Shown here in pieces: positions 51,248-62,308 of a stretch of DNA of 64,000 nt. How positions within the stretch are numbered: the first letter of the stretch is position 1; every line of letters begins with the position of its first letter. The DNA is from Bdellovibrionales bacterium (GTDB taxonomy: Bacteria > Bdellovibrionota > Bdellovibrionia > Bdellovibrionales > UBA1609), in the NCBI GenBank assembly GCA_016716765.1, contig JADJVA010000004.1:379051-443050 (forward strand). The letters run 5' to 3'. Below the pieces are notes generated by a model. It searched no databases and had not been told where the DNA came from. It saw nothing but the letters and a program-made list of their open reading frames with translations. A program made the translations under genes and the position numbers.

Positions 51248-54052
51248 GTGTTTACCCAACTTAGGATTTTTGTTCTTTTGAGCGTATCCTGCCTAGCTCT
51301 TCATGGCCGTGCCATGGAGAAAATATCTCCGAAATGCAGGACTGAGTTAACAAAGTTGAGAGAATTGAGAGAACAAAAAGATTCTCTCCGGCGGCGTGTT
51401 CTAAAATTACCCAATGGCCTCGTCATTATTTTATTTTCTGATCTCAAGGCAAGCAAATCCGCTGTGGCTCTTGCCGTGGGCAGTGGAAGTATGCAGGACC
51501 CTCAGGGGCGGCCGGGTAGCTTCCATTTTTTGGAGCACATGGTTTTCATCAATTCAAATGAGTATCCCGAAGTCGACGGATACTCGAGATACGTTCAAGG
51601 CAATGGTGGCATCTACAATGGCATGACTGGAATCAATTACACTGTCTATCCTGCTGATATTAAACCAGACAAGTTTCCTGAGGCATTGTCTCGCCTCAGT
51701 GCCTTCTTTCGCGATCCCAAATTGTCCGAAGAATACATAGGGAAAGAGCTCAACGCCGTTAATCAAGAATATCAAAACAACAAAAGCAAAGACTCAAGAA
51801 GACTGTGGCATATCACTCAAAAGATGATTGGGAAGGACCACCCCCTCGGACGGTCCTTCCAGGGAAATTCCCAGACCTTGGCTGATGTTCGCATGACTGA
51901 TCTACGTGAACTCTTTGATACTCATTATGTATCTGGCAATTTGAAACTTGTTCTGGCGGGGCCTCAATCATTGGACGAACTGGAAACTTTGGCGACCCAG
52001 CATTTTGGTCCTCTGCCCAAACGAAAATTTCAACAGTTTCTCCTCCCGCCTCTGAAACTCAATTCACCCGGCATGATTCCTGTCGCAAGAGTCAAGAGTT
52101 TGACAGACAGAATACTCGGTCTTTCTTTTCGCCTGCCTCACGATAGTTCTGAGATCACCTCTTCGAACTCCCAAATCTTAGGAGATGCGATTAGAAAGCT
52201 CACCCCTGGTGGGTTTGCCCATCATTTAATCCAAGAGGGGTTGATAGAGTCGGTACTCGCCACGAATGAACCCCTCGCAGAGTCCGGAGATCTTTTTGAA
52301 ATTGAGTTTAAGCTTTCTCCAGCTGGAGTCAGCCGATGGAAAGAGATTGTCGCTACAACACATGGCTTTTTGCTACAGCTCAGTCGCCAAGCCCTACCAC
52401 ATGAGTTTATCGCAAGTTCGAAGGAGATTGATACTTTTGATTATTTGCACAGTCGGAGTGTGTTAAACTTTGACTTTGCCTATCGGCAAGCAACTCTTGC
52501 CCTTTCTGTCCCGCCTGAATACACCTTAGAAGCGGGACATTTTCCCGTTCATCCTTCGGCTCGAAAGATCCAGCAAAGAGCCAGGCAAATGCTCGAGCCG
52601 AGCCGCTGGGCCATTGTGATATCAGATCCTGGCTTCACAGGTGATCTCAAATCTGATCATTATGACATCGAATATTCCCTCTCGGATTTACCGATCGACT
52701 CTCTGCTTCTGGCAGACACCGAGCCAACAAATTTTGTCCTTCCAGGGAAAAACCCTTTCTTTTCAAATGATCGAACTCCGTTAAAAGTGACGACGGCCCC
52801 CAGCAATGAATTGAGAGCAGGATCAAACCTCATTTATCGTCCTGAAGATTCATTCGAGCAGGCTAAGGTGGGCTTAAGGATTGAAGTTATCACTCCAGCT
52901 CCACAGAATGCGAGAGAAGTTGGGCTGTTGTTTCTGTCGAAAATTCTCGTTTCTGAATCTCTGTCAGCAAATACCCAAATGGCATGGGCAGCAGGTATCA
53001 ATGCGGGATCCTCCACGCCTAATCTTGTTCCCATGGCCTCAAATCGAATGGACTTTGCCGCATTTGGCCCTCGGGCATCTCTCCCGCTTGTTCTCAACGA
53101 AATGAGCAATGCCATCAGACAACTGGACGTAACCCCGATTCGATTTTCTGTCCGGAAAGAAAGCTATTTGCATAAGCTTGACACTTCTGATCTTCAAGAG
53201 GCGAGCGACCAGGCTCGGTTTGAATGGTATTTGCGAGTCTTCTATGGTTTGACCATTGAGCAATTGGCCTCGGCTTTGCGTGAGATTACTTTTGAGGAGG
53301 TTGTCGCTAAGACAAGGGAATGGATGAAAAATTCTCATGCAAATGTTTTAGCTCACGGAGAACTATTGTCAGATGAAGCCAGGGCATGGAGTCAGGATTT
53401 TTTGCAGAATTCCTTGATTGCGCAGTCCAATGCCGCTGCACCCAAACTCGTGAAAACTCCTGCTCTTACTGCTGGTCAAGTGCAGCGCATGACCTCAACT
53501 CGACGTGGAGGAGGAGGTGTCGTGAGACTGGAAGCTGAGCTCGGAGGGACTCAAGAAATTGAGAAATGGGCTTCAGCAAAAATATTTATGACTTTTATCG
53601 GTCCAGCCTTTTTCAAGGAACTACGGACAGAGCAAGAGTGGGGTTATTCAGTGGGCGCAGCGCAGAAGTCCACAGCCCAAGGACTTTCTCTTCTTTTTTC
53701 GATACAAAGCACAAAAAATCTAGATGCTGTTGAGAAAGCTATGACAGACTGGATAAATGATCATGCCATACAAGATTTTAGTCAAATCTCAGATCAGGAA
53801 TTCGAGGATTTCCGCAACGCAATGATTTACGAACTCGAACGCCCGCTTTCGTCCATGGAAGAAAGCATGGGAAGGCTGAGTTATTGGTTTGACCTCGACC
53901 TGCCCGATACGGTGAGAGGCAGTTTGTTAGCAAGCTTGAAATCACTGACGAAAGAAAGAGTGATTGAACTCATGAGCCAGGTATTGAAAGACAAAGTCAA
54001 TGGATGGAGAATTTTCCGAATTGACCACAAGCTGGATGTGGGATTGGAATAA
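51248..54052 (+). CDS. M16 (insulinase/pitrilysin-type) zinc protease, exported
   Basis: The inverted zinc motif HFLEHMVF (HxxEH) with the downstream Glu in ELNAVNQEY is typical of active M16 domains. A second, inactive M16-like half follows (FFKELRTEQEWGYSVGAA), giving the two-halved, ~930-residue clamshell of pitrilysin. A GTG start at 51248 behind AGAAGGAG yields a signal peptide (IFVLLSVSCLALHGRA), so the enzyme acts in the periplasm, degrading peptides. A TTG at 51185 is in frame but lacks a ribosome binding site. Confidence 0.92.
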   Translation: MFTQLRIFVLLSVSCLALHGRAMEKISPKCRTELTKLRELREQKDSLRRRVLKLPNGLVIILFSDLKASKSAVALAVGSGSMQDPQGRPGSFHFLEHMVFINSNEYPEVDGYSRYVQGNGGIYNGMTGINYTVYPADIKPDKFPEALSRLSAFFRDPKLSEEYIGKELNAVNQEYQNNKSKDSRRLWHITQKMIGKDHPLGRSFQGNSQTLADVRMTDLRELFDTHYVSGNLKLVLAGPQSLDELETLATQHFGPLPKRKFQQFLLPPLKLNSPGMIPVARVKSLTDRILGLSFRLPHDSSEITSSNSQILGDAIRKLTPGGFAHHLIQEGLIESVLATNEPLAESGDLFEIEFKLSPAGVSRWKEIVATTHGFLLQLSRQALPHEFIASSKEIDTFDYLHSRSVLNFDFAYRQATLALSVPPEYTLEAGHFPVHPSARKIQQRARQMLEPSRWAIVISDPGFTGDLKSDHYDIEYSLSDLPIDSLLLADTEPTNFVLPGKNPFFSNDRTPLKVTTAPSNELRAGSNLIYRPEDSFEQAKVGLRIEVITPAPQNAREVGLLFLSKILVSESLSANTQMAWAAGINAGSSTPNLVPMASNRMDFAAFGPRASLPLVLNEMSNAIRQLDVTPIRFSVRKESYLHKLDTSDLQEASDQARFEWYLRVFYGLTIEQLASALREITFEEVVAKTREWMKNSHANVLAHGELLSDEARAWSQDFLQNSLIAQSNAAAPKLVKTPALTAGQVQRMTSTRRGGGGVVRLEAELGGTQEIEKWASAKIFMTFIGPAFFKELRTEQEWGYSVGAAQKSTAQGLSLLFSIQSTKNLDAVEKAMTDWINDHAIQDFSQISDQEFEDFRNAMIYELERPLSSMEESMGRLSYWFDLDLPDTVRGSLLASLKSLTKERVIELMSQVLKDKVNGWRIFRIDHKLDVGLE

Positions 54053-54077
54053 AGAAGGATCGCTGTCGACTAGAAAC

Positions 54078-55745
54078 CTAGCGAGTCGCATCGGAGCCAG
54101 ACGAGTTTTTTTGCGGGGAAGGAGTCACTTGCGGCCCTCCCGCCTCTTTGGCTCGTTTTGCCAGCGCCGAGCAAGCAAAAGTTTCCAGTGATTCATTCAA
54201 CTCAAGTTTGCGGCAGTTCTTCTCTCCAAACCTTGCTCCAACCCAATGTGCTTCTTGTGACCATTCAAAATCTACTTCCCAGGTCTCCATAACGGCAATT
54301 GCGTCAAGGCAACGATCTTTGGTCCACTTCTCATCGCACTCAGGGGTTGTAACACGAGATGACAAATGCTGGAGGGGATTCGAATTCCAAACCCTATCAT
54401 CGTCAAATTCAGGGCGACGAGCGCGATTGGGCAACCAAACTTCACCGACTCCAGGTAGAGTTGTTTTTCTGTACCATTTTTTCCAAAGCCTAGCAGCATC
54501 TCTGCGAGAGACTTTAGCCCAGATGTACTCGCGCCAGTATTTCATGCTTTTTTTTTCAAACTCATCCTTATCTTGCATATACAGAAGATCTTTGAGGTAA
54601 GTGTCAAATTCTGTTGCCAACCTGAGTTTGGAAGGATCTGTTTCTTTTTGTAATAAAATCAGAGAACGGATTTTTTCGTCTGAAAAATACTGCGGCGTGA
54701 GCGAATCCCAATTCTTGAGGTCGGAGGGAGGCTGGGTTTGTAGCCATTTCCCGCCCAACGACTTTGCTCGATAAAGTCTTGCCCCCGCGCGAGTCAGATT
54801 TGAACCAATAAAACTATATCCAGTCTCCTGCTTAAAAAGACAGCCAGTGGCTGCAGCTGCAAGTAAATGGTAATGTTTTGCAGGCAGAGAAGATAGTCCC
54901 CTGTTAGGTGCCTGCAATCTCCCGATTTTGGCTTTCAAATTGGGACTTATGTCGAGGTCAAAACCCAATGCTTTTGGAAGGTATAACGTCGAGTTTGCTA
55001 GACAGCCGAATCCGACGTGATTTGATTTTTTTTCATCTTCCAACCATTCCTTAATGCCTTCGGGGATATCCTGCCAAGATCTTTCGAAAAACTCTAATAT
55101 TCTCACTTGGCGCTGTTTTAATCGACGAAAGGAAGGGTGATGAGCGCTCAGATGCGGCTTTTGGTAAATTGCATTATCGTGCCCGCACATCTTAATAATC
55201 GCAAAAGCTAAATTTGGGTTATTATCAGTGATCTCCATCAATTTGGTCCAGAGAAATCCAGATTTTTGATTTTTCCAGAAGCCCTTTCCCGCTTCTTCAT
55301 CTAGCGACATTCCAAAGGGTGAATTCTTACCTCTTCGGTCAATATCGGACTTAGTTCGCAGCAAATCCTCCTTCATTAAATCTAGATAGAATTCCCCAGC
55401 TATCTCAGCCAAGCACGAGTTCTTATCCAATGTTTTTTGATTACTGACCTCAATACTCTCATTTGAGCCGGAATGGATCTGGGAAACTTCAGCCAGATAG
55501 GAAGAAAGTGTTCTTCTCAGATTTTCATCAGGAATAAATTTGAGAAACCGATCATAGGAATCCTCAAAGTCTTTATCGTCGCTTTGTCCATAGTCGCGAC
55601 CATTTTCCACTGCATCAGATGCTGGCTCCCGCAATCCGGACCTCTTCCATGCCGACTCAACCATCGAAGAAAAGTAACTACCGTTTGGTAGCAACAGAAA
55701 AAGTAAAAGAATGAAAGCACTTAAAATTCTACTGCGGCCCGACAT
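54078..55745 (-). CDS. Exported hypothetical protein, 555 residues
   Basis: It has a clear signal peptide (AFILLLFLLLPNGSYF) after MSGRSRI. The long mature part is polar and helical, rich in Trp, Lys and Glu, with several spaced Cys (LAEIAG, MCGHDN, GFGCLANS, TGCLFKQ, TPECDEKWTKDRC, KNCRK, FACSA) that may pair in the periplasm. No motif I recognise. It converges with the M16 gene across 25 bases. The intact frame of 1.7 kb supports a real gene. Confidence 0.75.
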   Translation of the reverse strand: MSGRSRILSAFILLLFLLLPNGSYFSSMVESAWKRSGLREPASDAVENGRDYGQSDDKDFEDSYDRFLKFIPDENLRRTLSSYLAEVSQIHSGSNESIEVSNQKTLDKNSCLAEIAGEFYLDLMKEDLLRTKSDIDRRGKNSPFGMSLDEEAGKGFWKNQKSGFLWTKLMEITDNNPNLAFAIIKMCGHDNAIYQKPHLSAHHPSFRRLKQRQVRILEFFERSWQDIPEGIKEWLEDEKKSNHVGFGCLANSTLYLPKALGFDLDISPNLKAKIGRLQAPNRGLSSLPAKHYHLLAAAATGCLFKQETGYSFIGSNLTRAGARLYRAKSLGGKWLQTQPPSDLKNWDSLTPQYFSDEKIRSLILLQKETDPSKLRLATEFDTYLKDLLYMQDKDEFEKKSMKYWREYIWAKVSRRDAARLWKKWYRKTTLPGVGEVWLPNRARRPEFDDDRVWNSNPLQHLSSRVTTPECDEKWTKDRCLDAIAVMETWEVDFEWSQEAHWVGARFGEKNCRKLELNESLETFACSALAKRAKEAGGPQVTPSPQKNSSGSDATR

Positions 55746-56019
55746 ATTATCAGATCGGCAAACCTGATTGGGTCCTTAACGGAAAAAGTATATTAATTGA
55801 AAATTGAACAATTGTCGGCTTGTAATTGTAATTTATAAAACTGCACTTTGTCATTCTCATTTTGAGATCGTCCAAGTATCAAACAATTGACTCGTTTCTA
55901 ATCAGAATTCAAGAGCCTTCAATATTAGACTCCATGTCATTTCAATTGGTTACAAAGATAACTTCCACTCGAATCGGGAACGATTATTGCGCTAAATAGA
56001 TGTAAGTGGGGTGTGGGCA

Positions 56020-56637
56020 ATGAAGTTCGGTATGGATCAGAGTGAAATTCCTTTTATTGGACCAGGATTTTTAAGAGGTGTTCTGCTGGCGGCTAGCACC
56101 ATTTATTTTTCTTACTTTTCTCCATCTGTTGCTATTGGCGGGGAGATCTATTTCTACTCCGAGGGAGTCTGCTACAAGTCTAATGGTCGGGCCGCCTCAA
56201 ACCATGAAGCCTGCGGATTTATGTTGAGCAAGGCTGACCGATATGAGTGGGACATGATAGAAAACCAATGCAAGAAAATAGATGTCTATGTTTCTAAACT
56301 GAATCCCGAATGGGAGCTTCGGAAACCTCGAAAAAAGGAAAAATATTCTTTAAGAGATTGTGGATATAGTGTGAGCAAGGATCAAGAAGAATCTTCATAT
56401 AATTTAGCCAGTGGCTCATGCAAAAAAAACATCCTCCTTGTATCCCATTATGGCTTAGAAGATCGAATCCAACCCAATCGATCACCCGCAAATATTCGAG
56501 GATGTCAGCAAAACAAAGAGTTGATAGGAAACAAACGTTCTCATGTTCAAAATTCCTCAGCTCAAAAGACTTCTCTTTCAGCTTCAGCAAAATTGACAGG
56601 GCAAACATCAGCTGGAGTGAAAAGTCGTCGCAAATAG
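56020..56637 (+). CDS. Exported Cys-containing hypothetical protein
   Basis: It starts at the ATG at 56020 (GTGGGG upstream; a GTG at 56011 is in frame). A hydrophobic segment is followed by GGEIYFYSEGVCYKSNG. It contains spaced Cys and two similar units (EACGFMLSKADRYEWDMIENQC and RDCGYSVSKDQEESSYNLASGSC), suggesting a duplicated disulfide motif, then a Ser/Lys-rich tail. Its last 76 bases overlap the 3' end of the convergent membrane-protein gene. No known family. Confidence 0.62.
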   Translation: MKFGMDQSEIPFIGPGFLRGVLLAASTIYFSYFSPSVAIGGEIYFYSEGVCYKSNGRAASNHEACGFMLSKADRYEWDMIENQCKKIDVYVSKLNPEWELRKPRKKEKYSLRDCGYSVSKDQEESSYNLASGSCKKNILLVSHYGLEDRIQPNRSPANIRGCQQNKELIGNKRSHVQNSSAQKTSLSASAKLTGQTSAGVKSRRK

Positions 56638-56939
56638 ACCGCACAAAGCCCTGCAAAGGCGCCGTAGACTCCACCTATCGAACCCACCACCAAATACACT
56701 AACACAAAATGGGGCAAGCCAAGCAGAAGGGACAATCGGTGGCTTGTCGATAAGGCATTGTTAATATCAAAGTAGTGGGCCGCAATGACCCAGGCTGCAA
56801 AAACCCCCACAAAAGATCCAAGTAGTGTCTTGCGAGGAGAATTGGCAAACCAACCAAAGGCAAAGCAGATAAACCCGCAGAACCACCAAGGAAGAAATAT
56901 CCCAGTAATCATGACTAAAATAACTAGAAAATAAATCAT
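56562..56939 (-). CDS. Small integral membrane protein
   Basis: A 125-residue product with three or four hydrophobic helices (FLVILVMITGIFLPWWFCGFIC, LLGSFVGVFAAWVIAA, LPHFVLVYLVVGSIGGVYGAFAG). Its ATG overlaps the TGA of the penicillin-acylase-family gene (ATGA), so the two are translationally coupled. Its 3' end overlaps the convergent gene by 76 bases. Function unknown. Confidence 0.75.
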   Translation of the reverse strand: MIYFLVILVMITGIFLPWWFCGFICFAFGWFANSPRKTLLGSFVGVFAAWVIAAHYFDINNALSTSHRLSLLLGLPHFVLVYLVVGSIGGVYGAFAGLCAVYLRRLFTPADVCPVNFAEAEREVF

Positions 56940-59231
56940 GTCGCTCCCCTCTTCGGTAAAAAGATAAGAATTTGACGAGAATCCCCTGCGAAATCTTCTG
57001 ATTTGCGAAAAAATTTGAACGACCTCAAATGACCTTCAGACCAAGATTTTACAAAGCGCTGATAATCAGGATCAAATGGATTTCCAGTTACTCCACCAGG
57101 AAATGCTCCCAAACCCTTGGGCTGGGGTTCAAAGCTGACAACCATTTTCCAGGTCGGACCATGGTAACCTTTGTTCGAATTGACCGCATATTGGCTGCCA
57201 CCCATAATAATATTTTCTGTGGCTCCCAAACCAGGAATGCGACTCAAATGATCGATCTTAGTTGGTCTCACTTTGCTCCACTCCCAATTTTGAAAATCAC
57301 CTCCGAACTGATTTCTTAATTCTTCAACTGCATTTTTCAAAGCGAACTGAAGAAGACGAGAAATGTCCTCCTGCTCCAAAGTCAGCAAATTATCAACCCA
57401 ACGACGATCTGGATGTTGATCGTTAGAGAGAATATTCTCCAGCAGCTTCAATGTTCGATCTCGAGAAGGATAGAGTTTTGCTTTTGAAAAACCAAAATCA
57501 TCCTCCCAAAGTAGGGTTTCAAAATGTTTCCACCAAAACGAGAAGAGAGAAGATTGGACCGATTCAACACTGTCAAGAAAATCCCACTTCTTGAGTTTTT
57601 AAAAAATCGACAATTCGTTTGCCACGAAATGCTTCTGGGTAACTCCATCCCAGGTAACTGGATCCAGCTCGAGAGACAGGACGCTGATTCGCTGAATGAA
57701 CAAAGCCTGATGTTGGATTAATTTCTTGAGGGGCTTCTTCGGAGGACAGCCAGCCCTGCCAGTTTTTCCTTGGAAAACCGTCCGTCGAGAATAAACTTAC
57801 CCTGGCCATTTTGTCGCTTTGGCAGGCGCCCATTGTGTCTAATACTGATATTATTAGCGTCCGCACAAATAAAATTTTGAGCTGGAGATCTAAAATCGAC
57901 AAGTGAGCTCAGACATTGCTGAAAGCTCTGAGACCGATTGAGATTCAGGAGTGCCTTCAGTTCGTTGCTCGACTCTTGTGCCACCCATCTCAGTGCCAGT
58001 CCAATCCTCCCCTCTCTGTGCACCACAGGGCCTAAATGCGTCCAGAGAATATCGATCTTACTTCTTTCTCCCTTCCCTCCCTTCGTTGTGATGTATTCAG
58101 AACTAATGATTGGATGAACCCATTGGCCGTCGGCCAGATAGTCTTCACTTGTTTCGTCACGAAACTCAATCTCATACCAGTCCATTACATCAGTAGAGGC
58201 GTTTGTTGTCGCCCAAGCAATTTTTTCGTTGTATCCGATAATTATGCCCGGAGCACCAGGTATCGTCACTCCATACACAGAAATACCAGGCGAACTTAGC
58301 TGCATTTCATACCAAATTGACGGCAGGCTATAAGATAAATGCGTATCATTGGCAAGCAAGGTATATCCAGATTTGGTCTTGGATCCATTGACTGCCCAGT
58401 TGTTGCTGCCGTTACCTGGAATCGGTTGAAACGAATCTGGAAAAGTTTTGAGAGAAGTCACAAATACTTTTTCCTTTGGCCCAGAAGGATGAAGAATGTT
58501 TTTCGTTCTCACCTTTGCAAAAGGAATCTCCAAAGAAAGATGTTCTGGAAATAGATTTTCGACACTTTCATGTCCATATTTTTGCAAATATCTCGTCAAA
58601 ACCAAATCGTCACTGTAGCCCGAAAGACGAAAAGCCATGAGCTTCCAACAAGGCCGATATTTGCCGTGATGTCCACAGTCGAGGCCTTGTCCTCGTCAGA
58701 AAATATTCGATGGGATAATCATCCTCCGCAAGAGAGTTAATGTAAGCATTCACTCCTTCCACGTAGGATTTGGATGGTTGGCGAGTGATTGTATCACTGT
58801 TCAATTCCTTTTCAGCAGCGGCGATTGCCTGTCTCATCCCCAGCTTAACAAAATACTCGTCTATGGCTTTGGCTTTCTCACCTATCAACTCGGATAAGGA
58901 TCCGTCAGCGACCCGTGACTGAAAATCCATCTGCCAGAGGCGATCTTTTGCTGTTATGTACCCTTGAACCCAATAGAGGTCTTCATCGCTTTGAGCCAAT
59001 ATATGAGGAATCCCAGCCGTATCATAGACCACTTGCACTTCGTTTCCGAAGAGCGGCATCTCGAATAGATAACGTTTTAAACCTCTGACTTTCTCCTCGC
59101 CAGATCCCTTGAAAAGGGAAGAATCTTCGCATCAAGGGTGGAATTGGCCCGACACCGAAGTGGCCAATAACAGTCAATCCAAGCACCAAAATAAAATAAA
59201 AACTTGCCCAAGCCCCTGCTTTGAGTCGCAC
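56936..59231 (-). pseudogene. Penicillin acylase family (Ntn hydrolase) gene with four frameshifts
   Basis: A single ~765-residue protein can be read across five frames. Pieces in order: signal anchor and GPIPPLMRRFFPFQGIW; VVYDTAGIPHILAQSDEDLYWVQGYITAKDRLWQMD (typical start of the A chain); MAFRLSGYSDDL; the autocatalytic site GSNNWAVNG, where the Ser would become the N-terminal nucleophile; and NDTHLSYSLPSIWYEM. Beyond these are NWQGWLSSEEAP and the C-terminal WEWSKVRPTKIDHL ... GPTWKMVV. The junctions lie near 59080, 58645, 57775 and 57598. Each is cured by removing one base, three of them in or beside short runs. Family enzymes hydrolyse amides such as acyl-homoserine lactones or beta-lactam side chains; this substrate is unknown. 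Confidence 0.9.
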
Positions 59232-59270
59232 CGAACTACCCCCAATAAAAATCGAAATGCCTTCATTTAT

Positions 59271-60515
59271 CTATTTAGAAGGAATCCCCTTACCCTGAGC
59301 TAGGATGTCTTCCAGCTTTTTAAGCTCGGATTTAACGTCCTCAGGCATGGATGCTGAGCTTGGAAATCTCCATTCAAGATAGGTCCGGTATTCTCCCAAA
59401 CAGCGAGGTGCCCAGGAAGAACGCGGAGCTAAACGAACGCACTCCTTGAGATACAAATCTCCAAGCAGTGCAAAAGAAGATTGACTAAGAATTCTTTCGG
59501 TTTTCCCGAGATAAAATAAAGTTTCAGCTTTTTCATCAGAATTTTTTGCCTTGAGGAAGTCCTCGTAAAGGAGTCCCGAAGATCTCAATAGATTCACAAG
59601 AAAGGGCTGGGAATCCGAAGGGCCGCGGTAACCCTCCATCTCGGAGAGCACTTTTAGAGCAAAGGAAGTTCGTTTTTTTCGATTCCAGTCGGCGCTTCTG
59701 TCTGACTTTTCCTGCTTCTCCCATTCTGCAAAAGACTTCTGCCACATCTCGACTTCGCGTCGCATACCGACTGGCAATTTTTTTATTCTTCAGATCTTCA
59801 CCGAAATTGACAACTGCGAGAGAAGGATTTCTCCAAACCCTTGCGAAAACCAAAAGTTTCCGCAGGTAAACACCACGGATATCTTGAGAGACGAGGACGG
59901 TATGGGGAAATGAGCGAAGAAGATGATCATAAATATTCATGCTATATTCATAGCGTCGCGTAATAAAATAAAAGTCTGCAGTGATGAGGGCATTGGTTGC
60001 ATCTTGAGCCTTAATATCCTGCTTCCAATCCAATTGAGGATCTCTCAGCTTGAGGCATCCGAGTGTGGCAGCTAAAACAAAATTCTGTCGACTGACGCAC
60101 TCCATGGTAAGCTCTCTCGATTTCTCCTATGTCGAACAAGTTTCGCGTATCCGTCAAGTGTTGCAGGAACAGTCCAACCGTGGCAGCTTGATCTTCTCCA
60201 TTAAAACCGGGACTATCTTTAATCTTTGTCAATCGAGACAGAAATATGCCTAAGGCAGACCTAACCTGCTCCTGATTTTCTTTGGATTTAAACGTGTCCA
60301 AGGATTTTATGATCGGTCGTATCTCAATGATCTTTTATAGAAGTCATGCATGACGGACCGGAGATCCTGATCAGCAGTGATGTTTTTCTCCTCGTCCTTT
60401 GATGAAGTGAATTTATCACTTTTGCCTGGAGGAGGACTCTGACCTGCATCCTTGGCCAGCGTATTCGTGAAACAAAGCACAATGCTCAGAAGGATAAAAG
60501 CAATTTTGACCTCAT
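59271..60515 (-). pseudogene. Periplasmic CxxCH protein, frameshifted
   Basis: The start ATG at 60515 overlaps the stop of the CBS gene (ATGA). The first codons (MRSKLLLSF) run out, but the next frame gives a convincing signal peptide remainder (LSIVLCFTNTLA). Further frames give FCFSCHT, a CxxCH heme-c-type site, then a helical TPR-like part (ITRRYEYSMNIYDHLLRSFPHTVL) and a helical C-terminus. Junctions are near 60470-60500, 60330, 60070 and 59780. The last is a run of seven T on the + strand where one base too many explains the shift. Read together this is a ~410-residue exported, possibly heme-binding protein of unknown role. Confidence 0.75.
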
Positions 60516-60970
60516 ACAGCTAGTTTCTGATGATGTGTGAGATAGTCCTCTATATTCATAATCCGAAAATCATCTTCTGGGTCTGACAACAATTGACATA
60601 GAACATAAAGAGCATCAGTTCTTGTAAAAATACCACGAACTCCTCCCTTTAATCCTTTCACGAGCACACAACCATATTTATTTTTTGCCATCTCATTGAC
60701 CACTTCCTTCAGAGTAGATCCGGAAGAGACAACATAGGGACTATCGCTCATGGCCTCTCGAACGCTGAATTTGTTGGTTCCCTTAATGGAAATTGATCGG
60801 TAAATATCCCTTTCGCTGAGAACGCCCACGATTTCATCTCCAACGACCACCGGCAGGTGTCTCATGCCCCAGCCACGCATGATTTCATGAGCATCAACAA
60901 TTCCGACGTCTGGCGAAACAGTTACAGGGTGTGCCACCATTGAATCACCTATTTGATGAGTGCGTTTCAT
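60512..60970 (-). CDS. CBS-domain pair protein
   Basis: The 152 residues consist of two CBS domains. The first is at ~8-65 (MVAHPVTVSPDVGIVDAHEIM, GVLSERDIYRSIS). The second is at ~70-130 (AMSDSPYVVSSGSTLKEVVNEM, GIFTRTDALYVL). Stand-alone CBS pairs bind adenine nucleotides and regulate partner proteins. The TGA overlaps the ATG of the CxxCH gene, indicating coupling. Intact, in contrast to its neighbours on both sides. Confidence 0.9.
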   Translation of the reverse strand: MKRTHQIGDSMVAHPVTVSPDVGIVDAHEIMRGWGMRHLPVVVGDEIVGVLSERDIYRSISIKGTNKFSVREAMSDSPYVVSSGSTLKEVVNEMAKNKYGCVLVKGLKGGVRGIFTRTDALYVLCQLLSDPEDDFRIMNIEDYLTHHQKLAV

Positions 60971-61071
60971 TGTTTGCCTCCATTGTTTTTGAAGAATTCA
61001 AGCGGTGAAAAAAACCTGGCCTCGCTATCTCAATAGCAAATATAATCTGACGAATGGAGTGAATCCGTCAA

Positions 61072-62308
61072 CTATTTTGATCCAGCCATAGATACGGCAA
61101 ATGCGACGGCCAGTTGAGAAAATTTTGTGGCATAGTCCTCTTTCATCGGACTGTCTGCCAAGTCATTTGCCGTGTGGATTCGATCAATACTCGCTTCGAC
61201 ATCGTCTTCAGCCGGCATGAACGAAGGATATCCATATTTGGTCCAACTGGCATGATCACTGCATGCGTAGCCGCAGGTCATGCTGTTCACAGTGAGGCCA
61301 AGATAATTTTTGGCTAAATCAGAGGCCAGCTTTGTCAATGCGGAACTTGTGAAATCATTTATAAAAAGAATATTTGGTTTTTCCTCGTGAAGAATACATG
61401 GCCATATCAATCTGCATGACACCCAATACACTTTTACTTGCATTCGCATAGGAGCGAGCGATTTCTTGACTTCCAACTAAACCCACTTCTTCGGCCGCGT
61501 AAGTATAAAATGCTATGGTCGCATCTGGATAGTAATTTCCATCCATCATTATTCTAAAGGCCTCAAGCAGTGAGGCAACTCCCGAAGCGTTGTCATCAGC
61601 GCCTGGCGCTATTGCCTCAGGATTATTTCTACTTCCCTGTCCATTTATTGAGTCTTGGTGTCCTCCTAACACAACGAATTTGCTTTTGTTGGCACCGGTC
61701 CCTCCGATCAATACTTCTACTGATTTCTGAGGGGTATTCTGATGACTCACTAATGTGACTTTCACGTCGGCCCGTCCGGCCGCCAGTTTTTGAAACTCTT
61801 GCTGGATCCATGCTGAGACGGCATTGTTGTTCGCAGAGAGGTGGTATCTCGTTGGCCACAATGAATTATCACTCATCTTAACCACCCAATTGCGGATGTT
61901 TTGCGGATTGGCTCTCGGCAAAAGCTCCTTAATAATTCGATCCTTTATTTCATCTGGTGACGGAGGAATTGGATCAACTGGAGGACCTCCTTGATTGCAA
62001 TCGTTCGTCGCAAGCTTGGCTCTGACTTGAGCAACAGGACTGGAATCGTCGTCTTTTAATACGGCAAAAAATCCAGGACACCTGATGCGTTGGGTAGATT
62101 CGGACAACATGTGGGCTTCGTGAATCAGCTTGTCTAACTCATCTGGTGATACGAGTTTCGTCTGATTGCATGAAGCGCTAACCAATTTTGGTTCATAGAC
62201 TTTTCCGCAATTATTGAACCACATCAAGGAGACTGTCAGTAACCCCAGAACTCCGTGTCGCCATCTTTTTCCGAGGATATTTCTCATATTCTTAATAACT
62301 ACTTTCAA
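61072..62308 (-). pseudogene. M28-family zinc aminopeptidase lipoprotein with one frameshift
   Basis: The N-terminal frame has a lipobox of the FNNC type (LLTVSLMWFNNCG), then a C-rich linker and the M28 core: GGHQDSI, APGADDNASGVASLLEA, YAAEEVGLVGS and MQIDMAMY. After a one-base shift near 61390 the second frame carries the final ligands, YACSDHASWTKYGYPS and DRIHTANDLAD. All zinc-binding residues of an M28 aminopeptidase exist once the shift is repaired. Start is a TTG at 62308 with AGAGG upstream, or the ATG at 62287. It would release amino acids from peptides at the cell envelope. Confidence 0.87.
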
